From Brevibacillus fluminis (lineage in GTDB: Bacteria > Bacillota > Bacilli > Brevibacillales > Brevibacillaceae): DNA of 64,000 bases. Position 1 is the stretch's first letter; every line of letters begins with the position of its first letter. Shown here piece by piece: positions 33,971 through 44,024 of the stretch. The stretch lies in NCBI RefSeq assembly GCF_003710825.1, contig NZ_RHHQ01000023.1, positions 62,001 through 126,000 on the forward strand, given 5' to 3'. The notes beneath the pieces are model-generated. The model did no database searches, was not told the origin of the DNA, and was given only the letters and a program-made list of their open reading frames with translations. A program made the position numbers and the translations under genes.

Positions 33971-34804
33971 TTACAGGTCACGTATCTTGGGATCAAGATA
34001 GTCTCTCAGACCATCACCCAAAAAGTTGAACGCCATGACCGTCAGGAGAATAAACATGCCAGGGATCGTGACATACCACCAGCTCGTCAGAAAAAAGTTG
34101 CGTCCGATGCTAATCATGAGACCCCACTCTGGCGTAGGCGCCTGTGCTCCGAGCCCGAGGAAACTAAGCGATGCTGCAGTCAATATGATGGAGCCAAAGT
34201 CCATCGAAGCCTGTACGATCACCGGCGACAAGCTGTTTGGAAACACATGACGCAGTATAATTCGAAAGGGTGATACCCCCATTGATTTAGCCGCTTCGAC
34301 AAATCCGCGCTCTTTTACGGAAATCGCCTGGCTGCGGATCAATCGCGTATACCACGGCCACCATGAAAGCGCGATGGCGATCATCATGTTGCTAATCGAA
34401 GGACCCAATAGCGCCACGATTGCAATGGCCAACAGCAGCGATGGAAAGCTGAGAAAAATGTCACAGATGCGCATGATCACTTCATCGATCCACCCTCCAA
34501 AGTAACCGGCAATCAAGCCCAACGGCACGCCGATTAGTATGGACAACGAGATCGCTATTACACCGATTTCAAAGGAAATTCGTGTCCCGAATAGAACGCG
34601 TGAAAAAATATCCCGCCCCATTTCATCCGTTCCAAAGTAATGATCGAAGGATGGCGGAAGCAGCTTGTTTTCGAGATGCATTTGTTCGTACACATCCTGC
34701 GGATATGTGGCGATGAGCGGCGCCAACAGCGCGAACAAGATGAGAATCACAATGAGAACAACACCTATCAGCGCCAGTTTGTTTGTCTTGAGAAAATAAC
34801 CCAT
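33971..34804 (-). CDS. Peptide-type ABC transporter permease (DppC-like)
   Basis: A 277-residue membrane protein with about six helices and the coupling-helix segment EAAKSMGVSPFRIILRHVFPNS that docks on the ATPases. GTDEMGRDIFSR is typical of OppC/DppC. GGAGGGG precedes the ATG. Confidence 0.93.
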   Translation of the reverse strand: MGYFLKTNKLALIGVVLIVILILFALLAPLIATYPQDVYEQMHLENKLLPPSFDHYFGTDEMGRDIFSRVLFGTRISFEIGVIAISLSILIGVPLGLIAGYFGGWIDEVIMRICDIFLSFPSLLLAIAIVALLGPSISNMMIAIALSWWPWYTRLIRSQAISVKERGFVEAAKSMGVSPFRIILRHVFPNSLSPVIVQASMDFGSIILTAASLSFLGLGAQAPTPEWGLMISIGRNFFLTSWWYVTIPGMFILLTVMAFNFLGDGLRDYLDPKIRDL

Positions 34805-34817
34805 GTTTCTCCCCTCC

Positions 34818-35843
34818 TTACACCGTTTCTCCTAGCTTGATACGCGGATCCAGCAATACCAGCAGGATGTCAACGATCAAATTAATCAAAATGTAGGCGA
34901 TCGTCACCATTAGCGTGATGCCCATAATCGCCGGATAGTCGGAGGAGAGAATCGCCTTGGAGGCGTACATCCCGAGCCCCGGCCAGTTGAAAACCGCTTC
35001 TATCAGAAAAGTGGACGTCAGCGAGTAGGCAATTGTTAGGCCAAGCGAGGTCACGGTTGGTGCCATAGCATTTTTCAATGCATATAGGAAAACACGTTTG
35101 CGACGGGGCACGCCGTACGCCTGCATCACGCGCATATATTCTTCCCCAAGCACCTCCACCATCGATGAGCGAATCATCCTAGTAATCAGTCCAAGCGGAT
35201 ATGCAGCCATCGCTATGGCCGGTAAAATCAAGTGCAGAAAGGCATCGGTGAAAAATTCCCAGTTGCCCTGCATAAGCGAATCGAGCAAGTATGAACCGCT
35301 TTTCTCCTCGATGGGAAAAAGCAAGGAGATATCTGTGCTGACACGTTCCCCCAGTGGCAGCCAACCTAACCATTTGAAAAAGACGATCTGTAGAATCAGT
35401 GCTAACCAAAACGTCGGAATGGATACCCCACCGATGGAAAAACCCCTGCTCAGATGGTCGATCCACGCTTCTTTTTTGACGGCGGATATCACGCCCAATG
35501 GAATTCCAAGGACTAGTGAAATCAACATACCGGCAAAGATTAGTTCCAAACTGGAGGGAAGATACGTCAGCAATTCATCTAGGACCGGTTGATGTGTGCT
35601 TACGGAATGGCCCCAGTCACCTGTCAGCAGACCTTTCATATAGGTTGCATATTGAATGGAAAGCGGTTGATCTAGGCCTAGTTCAATTTTTGCTGCCTCG
35701 ATCTGTTCTGCGGTAGCATGGGCCCCTACCCAACGAGCGGCCGGCTCAGAAGGAATGACCCTAGCGATGATAAACGTAATCAGAGACACCCCTGCCAGTA
35801 CGATGAGTCCAAGCAGGAGGCGCCGCGAAATGAATCGAAGCAT
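34818..35843 (-). CDS. Peptide-type ABC transporter permease (DppB-like)
   Basis: A 341-residue permease with about six helices. GDWGHSVSTHQPV and the coupling segment RVMQAYGVPRRKRVFLYALKN fit OppB/DppB. ATG 35843 has AAGGTG nine bases upstream; a TTG at 35849 is too close to it. It follows the binding-protein gene by 14 bases. Confidence 0.92.
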   Translation of the reverse strand: MLRFISRRLLLGLIVLAGVSLITFIIARVIPSEPAARWVGAHATAEQIEAAKIELGLDQPLSIQYATYMKGLLTGDWGHSVSTHQPVLDELLTYLPSSLELIFAGMLISLVLGIPLGVISAVKKEAWIDHLSRGFSIGGVSIPTFWLALILQIVFFKWLGWLPLGERVSTDISLLFPIEEKSGSYLLDSLMQGNWEFFTDAFLHLILPAIAMAAYPLGLITRMIRSSMVEVLGEEYMRVMQAYGVPRRKRVFLYALKNAMAPTVTSLGLTIAYSLTSTFLIEAVFNWPGLGMYASKAILSSDYPAIMGITLMVTIAYILINLIVDILLVLLDPRIKLGETV

Positions 35844-35857
35844 CCACAATCACACCT

Positions 35858-37465
35858 TTATTCTCGATAGGTATCGTAGAAGAACACGACGTTCGGATAA
35901 GCCGGATTGTCCACGTAGCCTTTGAAATTCGGAAGTAGAACGCGCTCGTATTTCAGATCATAGAGGGAAATACCCGGTACGTCTTTGATCAGAATTTCCT
36001 GTGCTTGTTTGTAGAGGGCGATCGCTTTCTCTCGGTTTATTCCAGAGACATGTTTTCCTTCTTCTATCAGCCTGTCATAGTCAGGGTTACGATAATAAGC
36101 TAGGTTGAACACAATGTCTTTTTCGGAAGCATACAGATTTTTCAGAAAGCTATACGGGTCCGTATAGTCAGGGTACCAGTACATTAACATGATGTCCTGC
36201 CGTTTTGCCGGGTCCTGCGCTTTTGCCAGATCCCATTGCGCATCCCACAACATGCCTTTCACATCTAACTGTATTCCGCATTTTGCCAGCTCCACTTTAA
36301 GGATCTCCGCAATTCGTCGTTCAAAATCGTCACCAGCCATGTAAGTCAAAGTCAGCTTGCCATCGGTAATGCCCGCTTCGGTCAACAGAGCTTTTGCTTT
36401 CTGTGGATCGTAGGTATACTGACTGAGTGTCTCATCATAGCCCCACAGCCCTTTTGGTATGGTGCCGTGCGATTGTTCGCCCGTTCCGACGAGGATATCC
36501 TTGATGATTTTATCGTATGGAATGAGATAAGCCAGCGCTTGGCGCACCTTGGGATTGGTGAACGGTGGCTTTTGGGTGTTAAGCTGTAGGACAAGCTGCT
36601 CGAAACTGTCTGTTTGTTGGACGGTAATGTCCGGATTCAACTTCAAGGCATCTACCATTTCAATTGGCAACTGATCGGTAAAGTCCATTTTCCGCGCTTG
36701 CAGCATTTGTTGACGGGTGTTTGCTTCGGTCATCGTTTTATAGACAACCTTTTGGAAGTTCCTTTCCTTCCAGCCCTTCCAGTAGTTCGGGAAGTATGTC
36801 AGAATCAGCTCGCTGCCCTGTGTCCATTTTTGCACGGTGTAAGGGCCGGTTCCCACATCATGGCCTGTGTTGATCCAGGCATCGCCGTTTTTGGTAAGCG
36901 CATCCACATCGAAGATAAAGGCTCCATAGCCGGAAGAAACGACTGCGTCAAATGGAGCCGCATACTTAAGTTTGAATTCTACTGTATTACTATCAACCAC
37001 ATTAATTTTGTCGACGGAGTCCCAGATGAAAGCTGCACCTTTCCCTCGCTTGATTGTTCGCTCGATCGATTTCTTGACACTTTCCGCCGTCATCTCTGTT
37101 CCAGTGTGGAACTTGACGTCTTTCCGTAAAGCGAAGGTCCAAGTGAGGCCATCTTGAGAAACGGAATAGTTTTCCGCTAGCAACATATCAAACTTTTTTG
37201 TTTTCGAATTGTAGCGCATGAGCGTTTCATACATGTTGTTAGTCGCGATGTTTTCGTTAGAGAAGCTGTCACTTGGGTCCCAGAAAGTCATGGTGTCGAC
37301 ATGGTACCCATAAGTCGCGATGCCGCCTTTGGGTTCACCGTTGGCAGACTGCGATGCTTTAGGCAGCGTTTGGCCTTTTTGTGCTTCCGGCGCATTTTGA
37401 CTGCTGCAAGCTGCCAATGCCACTACAAAACCAATCATCAAGCCGGTTCTCAGTAGCTTTTTCAT
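35858..37465 (-). CDS. Family 5 extracellular solute-binding lipoprotein
   Basis: A 535-residue substrate-binding protein of the oligopeptide/nickel class. The N-terminus is a lipoprotein signal with lipobox LAAC (Cys at about 20), so it is anchored to the outer face of the membrane. The SBP_bac_5 signature region (TWTFALRKDVKFHTG) and the conserved C-terminal region are present. The ligand cannot be read from sequence; placement before HyuA and DUF917 genes suggests a small amide, hydantoin-like or N-substituted amino acid compound as an alternative to peptides. Confidence 0.92.
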   Translation of the reverse strand: MKKLLRTGLMIGFVVALAACSSQNAPEAQKGQTLPKASQSANGEPKGGIATYGYHVDTMTFWDPSDSFSNENIATNNMYETLMRYNSKTKKFDMLLAENYSVSQDGLTWTFALRKDVKFHTGTEMTAESVKKSIERTIKRGKGAAFIWDSVDKINVVDSNTVEFKLKYAAPFDAVVSSGYGAFIFDVDALTKNGDAWINTGHDVGTGPYTVQKWTQGSELILTYFPNYWKGWKERNFQKVVYKTMTEANTRQQMLQARKMDFTDQLPIEMVDALKLNPDITVQQTDSFEQLVLQLNTQKPPFTNPKVRQALAYLIPYDKIIKDILVGTGEQSHGTIPKGLWGYDETLSQYTYDPQKAKALLTEAGITDGKLTLTYMAGDDFERRIAEILKVELAKCGIQLDVKGMLWDAQWDLAKAQDPAKRQDIMLMYWYPDYTDPYSFLKNLYASEKDIVFNLAYYRNPDYDRLIEEGKHVSGINREKAIALYKQAQEILIKDVPGISLYDLKYERVLLPNFKGYVDNPAYPNVVFFYDTYRE

Positions 37466-37498
37466 CTGAATGCTCCCCTCTTCAATGGTATTCCTGAT

Positions 37499-39052
37499 CT
37501 ATATGGAGAGGTTCCCTACAGCCTTCACCCGTACACGAATTGCGTTACCGGGTAGATAAGCAAGCGGAACTTCCTCTATATCGACTATCTCCACCGTCTC
37601 TCTATTAGCTCCTGCGGCTACCGCTTCACTTGTCGCCAGCCCTTTGGCGTCTTGCAACGCTTCCTCGCGCTGCCAGCCATGCGAGTAGATTTTCTCAATT
37701 TGCCCGCTCACTTGAGCGATGGTAACGCCGATGGCATTGGCCACATCAAAGTTTGCAGGGCGAATCACTTCTGATACACCAGCCAGCTTGTCCGGCAAAA
37801 TGATACTTCCGCCCCCCACTAAAATGGCTGGGACAGGATCTGCCGAGGTCTTCATCTTATCAATCGCTTCTTCAACCAACTCAACCATTCGCTGATAAGC
37901 TGCTTCTACATGCTCTTTTGGGTAATGTGCCACATTGGCCGGATTGCCCAGTTCCGTTTGCCCGACAGCAACAGCAATGTCGGTCGCAGTAAGGACATCC
38001 CCTCCGAAAATCAGTCCTTTTTGCGGCAACTGGTAGCCAACGCTATCCGGTCCCACCTGAACGTCTTCGCCCAAGCTGCGAATGAGCGTCCCTCCACCTA
38101 GACCAAACGAAAGGAGGTCCGGCATACGGAAATTGGTGCGGACATCGCCAATCTCGGCTACTAGCGATGATTCACGCGGAAAACCTTGCACGAGCACTCC
38201 AATATCCGTCGTGGTGCCGCCAACGTCGATGACAAGTGCATTTCGCTCTTTGGAAAGATATGCTGCCCCGCGAATGCTGTTGGTCGGACCGGACGCGATG
38301 GTCAGCACCGGAAAGCGGAGCGCGTAGGATGAGCGCATCAGCGTGCCGTCGTTTTGGCTAAGGAAGATTTGTGCGTGTGAGATGCCGTTTTCTACCAATG
38401 ATCTTTCGAAGCCTTCTACCATTTTTTTAGCTGCTTCGACCAACGATGCGTTGAGAATGGTAGCGTTTTCTCTTTCCAAAAGGCCAATGCTTCCGATCTC
38501 ATGGGAGAGTGAGAAATGAACACTGTCATCAAGCACCTCACGCAAAATCTCCAGTGCACGTACCTCATCTGCTGTATCCACAGGCGAATTCACGGAGGTG
38601 ATGGCAACGGCTGCCACGTTCCCCTTCCACTGGCCACCTGCTTGTCGAATGGCTTCTTCATCAAGGTCTGCGATCCGCTGTCCGTCGAACTCGTGGCCAC
38701 CGCTTACGATCACGCTTCCAACGTAAACCGTATCCAGCAGTTCCTTTGGCCATCCAGTGAAAGGGGGAATCGCCAATGTAGCAGGAGCACCGATGCGTAC
38801 CACACCGATCCTCGACAAGCCGTTGCGTTCCACGATGGCGTTTGTGCAATGCGTGGTACCGAGCATCGCGTGAGTCACCTGCTGCGAATCGATTCCGCTT
38901 TTTGCGAGACAAGCTGCAATCGCTTTGCCGATGCCTGCACCAATGTCCTCCGTAGTAGCAGTCTTGACTTTCACTACCAATTCCTGTTTTTGATTCAATA
39001 TGACGGCGTCAGTATGTGTTCCGCCGACATCAATCCCAATCCGATATGTCAT
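37499..39052 (-). CDS. HyuA-type hydantoinase/oxoprolinase family protein
   Basis: The 517-residue protein has an actin-like ATPase fold with phosphate-1 motif GIDVGGTHTDAV at the N-terminus, LGTTHCTNAI, and the second glycine motif VIDVGGTTTDIGV, then SFGLGGGTL. It belongs to the HyuA family of ATP-dependent hydantoinases and 5-oxoprolinases and is the short form found with DUF917 proteins instead of a HyuB subunit. It probably phosphorylates and opens a cyclic amide or acts on a carbonyl compound; the substrate is unknown. It is 13 bases from the DUF917 gene. Confidence 0.9.
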   Translation of the reverse strand: MTYRIGIDVGGTHTDAVILNQKQELVVKVKTATTEDIGAGIGKAIAACLAKSGIDSQQVTHAMLGTTHCTNAIVERNGLSRIGVVRIGAPATLAIPPFTGWPKELLDTVYVGSVIVSGGHEFDGQRIADLDEEAIRQAGGQWKGNVAAVAITSVNSPVDTADEVRALEILREVLDDSVHFSLSHEIGSIGLLERENATILNASLVEAAKKMVEGFERSLVENGISHAQIFLSQNDGTLMRSSYALRFPVLTIASGPTNSIRGAAYLSKERNALVIDVGGTTTDIGVLVQGFPRESSLVAEIGDVRTNFRMPDLLSFGLGGGTLIRSLGEDVQVGPDSVGYQLPQKGLIFGGDVLTATDIAVAVGQTELGNPANVAHYPKEHVEAAYQRMVELVEEAIDKMKTSADPVPAILVGGGSIILPDKLAGVSEVIRPANFDVANAIGVTIAQVSGQIEKIYSHGWQREEALQDAKGLATSEAVAAGANRETVEIVDIEEVPLAYLPGNAIRVRVKAVGNLSI

Positions 39053-39065
39053 AGTAAAGTCCTCC

Positions 39066-40136
39066 TTATACCGTCAGCGGGGTATAGTCGATGCCATAGC
39101 CAAAATAGCGCGGCCCCGCGGTTTGAATACCTTTTTCCGTCCGCCATTTTGCGTCGCATGGCATAGCGATGATTGCAACACGGTTTCCGTACCGGAGGGC
39201 CTCTGTTGTGATCGGAAAACCGGTTTCCAAATCAAGAATCGCAATCAGATCAGGTGTCGTTACCGCTACTTGGCCATCTACTTCCGCCAACAAAAATTCG
39301 TTTTGGAAGGCGATCTTCGCCTGTTTCCCCTGATAGAGATTGATGCCATCAAAATATACTTCGCCGCGGGTAAAACCGCCGGAAGTTCTACGTAGCAGGT
39401 TATTGATTTTCCCTTCAAACAACATTTTGCCACCGAGTACGTCTACCATAGCAGCTATAGGATTTTCGTTACGGTGACGTAGTCCGTGCACAGTCTCCCC
39501 AATCTTTTCCGCAAGGGTGAGTGTATGGTGAATACCCGCCGCTTTCAGATCCCGCCCTTGCATCAGAAAGTCGCAGAACATTACTGAACCTCCCATTGCG
39601 ATCAGGGCGGCTCGACTGATCCGTTCGTTCCAAATGCTATCCGAACCGTTTATAATCAACGTATTTCCTTTTTCATCCGCCATCGACATTGGTGCCGATT
39701 GCAGGCCTGCCAGATGAAACGTCACCATTTGCGCTTCAGGGAAAGCGCGGCCCATGCCGTCGATGTCCACCACGGGGATTCCGGTCATAGCCCCCAGCAT
39801 TAGTGGCACAATGGAGTTGACGCCCCCTACCTCACTCGGTACAATCGCTTTAATATTCTTTTTGCTGTATGCGCGGATTGCGTCAAACGCACCGATCACC
39901 TCAGAGCCGCTCGGGATTTTTTCAATCAAGACCGATGGAGCTCCCCCCAATGCTGCCGATACCACCCAATCCTCGTCGCCAATTTCGTCCGGTGAAAGTA
40001 ACGTTACAGGACCATATTTTTCGATTGCGGCCTTTGCCATCATTTTTCCTACAAAGGGATCACCACCGCCGCCCGTACCGAGTACAGCCGCCCCCATCGC
40101 AATATTCTCCAAATTATGAGTGTCAATGATTCGCAC
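39066..40136 (-). CDS. DUF917 family protein
   Basis: The 356-residue protein shows the DUF917 hallmarks: ENIAMGAAVLGTGGGGDPF at the N-terminus, PSEVGGVNSIVPL and DIDGMGRAFPE. The family is regularly encoded next to HyuA-type genes and PucR-like regulators, and a partner role is likely, but no reaction is firmly established to my knowledge. I chose GTG 40136 with AGGAGG eight bases upstream; a TTG at 40142 is too close to that site. It is the first gene of the HyuA/ABC unit. Confidence 0.9.
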   Translation of the reverse strand: MRIIDTHNLENIAMGAAVLGTGGGGDPFVGKMMAKAAIEKYGPVTLLSPDEIGDEDWVVSAALGGAPSVLIEKIPSGSEVIGAFDAIRAYSKKNIKAIVPSEVGGVNSIVPLMLGAMTGIPVVDIDGMGRAFPEAQMVTFHLAGLQSAPMSMADEKGNTLIINGSDSIWNERISRAALIAMGGSVMFCDFLMQGRDLKAAGIHHTLTLAEKIGETVHGLRHRNENPIAAMVDVLGGKMLFEGKINNLLRRTSGGFTRGEVYFDGINLYQGKQAKIAFQNEFLLAEVDGQVAVTTPDLIAILDLETGFPITTEALRYGNRVAIIAMPCDAKWRTEKGIQTAGPRYFGYGIDYTPLTV

Positions 40137-40593
40137 AACCAAATCCTCCTGTTTCGTCTATTCGCTGATAATTGGAGTGAAAGTTGCCCAGCACTCCTCT
40201 CTTTCGAACCTGCATCTCTTGCATAACGGTTAAACCGCCGATACTAAACAGAATATTCCGTCAAAAATACAGATAGCCATAACTTGATCTACATGCTAAG
40301 CATGGGCTCCATACGCATTATTTTTCAAACTCTCTACCCTCCCTGTCTTGTATATTCGTGACACTACAAATTCTAGCGCCATTTTTATTTGAAAGCTTTA
40401 TAGGATCAAAAAAATACGAGCCGAATTTTTGTAATTTTCACAACAACATCGTAAAGTCTACGTTGGAGAGGAACGAATAGTGATTCAAGCTATAGACGCA
40501 AGGATTCAAATCATGTAGAATCTTTGATAACTTGTCAAGAGGGAATGGTAATCTGCATGTGTTTGAAACGAAATGATGGAAAGGAGATATTGA
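40137..40593. other. Divergent intergenic region between DUF917 and PucR-type genes
   Basis: The 457-bp AT-rich stretch should contain the promoters of both the HyuA/ABC unit (minus) and the regulator gene (plus), and probably the regulator's binding sites. A possible -10 element TAGAAT lies at about 40516 on the plus strand. I found no open frame with a start signal, no hairpin with a T tract and no clear palindrome. Confidence 0.5.
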
Positions 40594-41748
40594 ATGAGTG
40601 TTACAGTAAAAGATATTCTAGCCCTATCTCCCTTTCATAAAGCACAGATTATTGCCGGTGCAAACGGCATGGACAACGTGATCAAACGTGTCTCTTTTTC
40701 AGACAGTCCTTATTATGAATCGGATGATTTCATTCTCAAAGACGGAATATTCTGCATATCAAGTTTTTACTTCGCTAAGCAAAGCGTTGCAGATATGTAC
40801 GAATTTATTAAAAGGGAACTAAAGTCAAATGCTAGCGGCTTATGCCTGACCAATGAGCATATCAGCGTGTTGCCCGATGAAATACGAAATTATTGCGATC
40901 AAAATCAATTTCCCGTCATTATGGTCGATAACTATGTTCCTTATGCCGATATCATCTCCGGCATCATGGAATTGATTATCATCGATCAGCAAAATACGTT
41001 AATTGAAAATAAAATAGACGCTCTTGTCCGTGGTCAATTAGACAATACGCAAACGGCTAAAATTCTTTCTGAATTGAATCCACATTTTCAAAGCCAGTTA
41101 ACTGTTATTTATTGTACTCCCTCGATTAAATCCATCAAATCAAGTTCTGCCATTTTAAGCATACTCAAACGTAATATGTTCATTTCGGCGTTCGAATACA
41201 AAAGCGGGCTGCTGATTCTAGTAAGCTATAAGGAATCAACGATTCAATCCATTCAAGAAAAAATCGATTATGTCATCGAGACAATCATCAATTATTATGA
41301 GGAATCTGTAATCGGGATCAGCAGCAACAATAACATTCTCGAATGCGGGCAAGCAGTAAACCAAGCACTGACCGCCGTCAATGTAAGAGATAGTAAAAAC
41401 TCGAATATCATCTACTACGATAAATTAGGGTTGGTTCGATTATTGACGTTGTTTAGCGGTCATAAAGAACTGGAGAAATTTCATAACGATATTCTTGGTC
41501 CGATATTCGAGTATGATAAAAAAACGAATCAATCCAACCTGTTTGAAACCATTATGAGCTATATTGAAAATGGTAGGGATTATAAAAAAACAGCTTCAGC
41601 TCTGTTCCTCCATGAAAACACGATTCGATACCGTGTAGGCAAAGTGCAGGAGTTGCTTGAATCCATAAGCACAAACGTTGATATTCTTGAAGATATTTCG
41701 ATTGCGATAAAGATTTATAAGTTAAGGAAAGCCGAAAGAACGGATTGA
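40594..41748 (+). CDS. PucR-family transcriptional regulator
   Basis: The 384-residue protein has an N-terminal PucR domain (about 5-125; VTVKDIL, VSFSDSPYYESDDFILKDG), a central GGDEF-like region and a C-terminal HTH_30 (about 325-375; NGRDYKKTASALFLHENTIRYRV). PucR-type proteins commonly activate purine-ureide, hydantoin and amino-acid catabolism genes in response to a ligand. AAAGGAG lies seven bases before the ATG. It is divergent from the DUF917-HyuA-ABC unit and is its likely regulator. Confidence 0.9.
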   Translation: MSVTVKDILALSPFHKAQIIAGANGMDNVIKRVSFSDSPYYESDDFILKDGIFCISSFYFAKQSVADMYEFIKRELKSNASGLCLTNEHISVLPDEIRNYCDQNQFPVIMVDNYVPYADIISGIMELIIIDQQNTLIENKIDALVRGQLDNTQTAKILSELNPHFQSQLTVIYCTPSIKSIKSSSAILSILKRNMFISAFEYKSGLLILVSYKESTIQSIQEKIDYVIETIINYYEESVIGISSNNNILECGQAVNQALTAVNVRDSKNSNIIYYDKLGLVRLLTLFSGHKELEKFHNDILGPIFEYDKKTNQSNLFETIMSYIENGRDYKKTASALFLHENTIRYRVGKVQELLESISTNVDILEDISIAIKIYKLRKAERTD

Positions 41749-41780
41749 TTAATACCAATGGTGGGAAAATGCAAGGAAAA

Positions 41781-41818
41781 GAAAAAAGCGGCTGTGCAAG
41801 TATTCCTCTGCACAGCCA
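41781..41818 (-). terminator. Terminator of the aldo/keto reductase gene
   Basis: GGCTGTGCA / TGCACAGCC (41790-41818) is followed by GCTTTTTTC on the minus strand. It lies between convergent genes. Confidence 0.88.
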
Positions 41819-41823
41819 CCTAA

Positions 41824-42798
41824 TTACGGCAACCGGTAAAAAGCGAATGGCTCCCCGTATCGGAACGGATCACTGATCTCATCCAATGTTTTGTTGACAT
41901 CCGCATCGAGTGTAATCGATGCGCTCCGCAAATTATCCTCCAGCTGCTCAACACGCGTCGCCCCAACAATGACCGTCGAAACGGCCGGACGCTCCATTAG
42001 CCACGCGAGTGAGAGCACGCTTGGGCTATAGCCGCATTCCGCAGCGATTTTGCTGACTTTTTCGCCGAGCGACACATTGCGCTCACCGAGAAACCGCTGG
42101 AACCCTGGGTCGGTATTTGCTCTGGACTCAGTCGGTGCTTCGTGATTCATGCTGTATTTCCCGCTCAAAATGCCGCCTGCAAGTGGAAAATACGGGATGA
42201 TGCCCACGCCTTGGTCAAGGCACATCGGCACCAGCTCCGCCTCTGGCGTACGATCGGCGAGCGAATAGCTAATCTGTGTGGAAACATAACGGACGTATCC
42301 TTTGTTGTCGCTGATCCCTAACGCTTTCATGATCTCCCAGGCCACATAGTTGGACGCCCCGATATAGCGAACCTTTCCTGCACGCACCAGATCATCGAGC
42401 GCTCGCAGCGTCTCATCAAGCGGTGTATGCGGATCAAACGTATGGATCTGGAATAAATCGACATAATCGGTTTTCAGGCGGCGCAGGCTGTTTTCCAGCT
42501 CTTGCATCACATGATAGCGGGAAGAGCCTCTCGCATTCGGTTCTTGCCCACGTACCAAACCGGCTTTTGTCGCCAGCACCACTTCATGTCGTCGTCCTTC
42601 TAGCGCTTGTCCGATGATCCGTTCCGATTTCGTGCCTGCATAAATGTTAGCGGTATCGATGAAGTTGATTCCATTGTCCAGCGCATGATGGATAATGCGC
42701 GTCGAGGTGGCTTCGTCCGCGCGTTTGCCGAACGAATTGGTACCAAGGCCCAAAGCCGACACTTTCAGGCCACTATTCCCAAGGCGGTGATAGTTCAT
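41824..42798 (-). CDS. Aldo/keto reductase
   Basis: A 324-residue NADPH-dependent (beta/alpha)8-barrel reductase of the KCNAB/YghZ type. The catalytic tetrad is visible as Asp and Tyr in FIDTANIYAG, Lys in LATKAG and His in LFQIHTFDPHTPL. The physiological substrate is unknown. ATG 42798 follows AAAGGAGAGGAAG; the longer frame to 42864 has no start signal. Confidence 0.9.
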   Translation of the reverse strand: MNYHRLGNSGLKVSALGLGTNSFGKRADEATSTRIIHHALDNGINFIDTANIYAGTKSERIIGQALEGRRHEVVLATKAGLVRGQEPNARGSSRYHVMQELENSLRRLKTDYVDLFQIHTFDPHTPLDETLRALDDLVRAGKVRYIGASNYVAWEIMKALGISDNKGYVRYVSTQISYSLADRTPEAELVPMCLDQGVGIIPYFPLAGGILSGKYSMNHEAPTESRANTDPGFQRFLGERNVSLGEKVSKIAAECGYSPSVLSLAWLMERPAVSTVIVGATRVEQLEDNLRSASITLDADVNKTLDEISDPFRYGEPFAFYRLP

Positions 42799-42885
42799 GT
42801 ACTTCCTCTCCTTTATGGCGGTATGTCCGTTCCCATTATAGCCCCTCTTGCCAAAGCCTGCCAACTCAGTCGACGTATGTGTACC

Positions 42886-43737
42886 CTACAGGAGCTGTTC
42901 CGGACGCCAATAAAGAAGTGCTGCCTTGAAACGATGCGTATAGCGATATCCGCCGTCGGCAACCGGCTCCACATATCGGTGCAAAATCTCCTTAGCTGCC
43001 TGTCGGTCATAGCTCTCGTCCATGATCGCCTTCAAGTTTTCCTTCACCAGCTGTTCTTCAATTTCGTAGTGATAGGTCCGTTCCAGATCGAGGATGCGGC
43101 AGTTCGCATCGATCCCAAGCTCATAAAGCATGTTGGTCAAATGGATGTAATCGCGCCGCTGAAACCGGATGTTGCAGCCAAGCTCCTGATGGATCGCCAA
43201 AAGATGGGGACGCTCCGGCCCGCTGGTCAGCGCAATCACCGCCAACCGCCGTGCAGCATTGTTCATCTCAACCAGCGCTCGATCGATCTGTTGCATCCGG
43301 TAGTAGCAATTGACGCCAAAGACAATGTCCGCCTGCTCACTAACCGTATGTTCCTCCCATTTGGCATGGACGAATGTTGCAGCTGCCATTCCGCGTCGTT
43401 CCATCTCCTCGCGCAAAAAGCCAATCATCCCCTGCGAGCTGTCAACAGCCGTATAGCGAGCGGCTTTTTCGGCAGCAGCAAATGAATAGGTGCCCATGCC
43501 TGGCCCGATTTCAAGCACATGATCGCCAGGCTCGATGAGGCTCAAAAGCTCGGTCTGAATCTTCTTCACATGTGGAGCTGCTTGTTCGCGAATCACATGT
43601 TTGCGAATATGCTCACGCCAGAAGGCTTCTTCCACCACATCGTCCGTCATCCGCTGCGAAAGGTCACCTTGCCAGTTTTTCATCCCCTCTAGCCACTGTT
43701 CCTTGGCATTCATGCCCATACGGACGCCCTGGTACAT
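42886..43737 (-). CDS. SAM-dependent methyltransferase (class I)
   Basis: A protein of about 283 residues with a class I methyltransferase core: HVLEIGPGMGTYSFAAAE (motif I), AVDSSQGMIGFL (motif II) and DIVFGVNCYYRM (motif IV region). The methyl acceptor is unknown. ATG 43737 has GAGGAGGTG directly upstream at a proper distance. An ATG at 43887, preceded by GGGCGGG, would add 50 residues that look partly protein-like (SYYQSLQQHIARW), so a longer form is possible. The terminator of the acyl-CoA ligase gene lies just upstream. Confidence 0.75.
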   Translation of the reverse strand: MYQGVRMGMNAKEQWLEGMKNWQGDLSQRMTDDVVEEAFWREHIRKHVIREQAAPHVKKIQTELLSLIEPGDHVLEIGPGMGTYSFAAAEKAARYTAVDSSQGMIGFLREEMERRGMAAATFVHAKWEEHTVSEQADIVFGVNCYYRMQQIDRALVEMNNAARRLAVIALTSGPERPHLLAIHQELGCNIRFQRRDYIHLTNMLYELGIDANCRILDLERTYHYEIEEQLVKENLKAIMDESYDRQAAKEILHRYVEPVADGGYRYTHRFKAALLYWRPEQLL

Positions 43738-43938
43738 CAGCACACCTCCTCGCCCGAGTCCACTGTTTTGTCTCCACAGTCGTGTGGCAGATTCCTCCAT
43801 CATCGCACAGGCGAGCCAAGCTGACCAGCGAGCGATGTGCTGCTGTAAGGACTGATAATAAGACCCGATTCGGTCGATCCGATTCATCCACATCCCGCCC
43901 ACTGCCCTCCGCTCACAGACTGTCAATGATTTGCCCTG

Positions 43939-44002
43939 ACAAAAAAATCGACCACCTCCCCCTGCAAACACATCCGTTTCGCAGAAAGAGGGTGGTCGAT
44001 TT
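43939..44002 (-). terminator. Terminator of the acyl-CoA ligase gene
   Basis: AAATCGACCACC / GGTGGTCGATTT outer stem, with a second small hairpin inside, is followed by a T tract on the minus strand. It lies shortly after the ligase stop. Confidence 0.8.
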
Positions 44003-44024
44003 GTCAAACTCACAGGCTGCCGCG

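Noticed and set aside
38516..39166. Plus-strand frame of 216 codons opposite the HyuA-type gene
   Set aside because: Cys/His/Arg-rich composition typical of antisense frames and no start signal.
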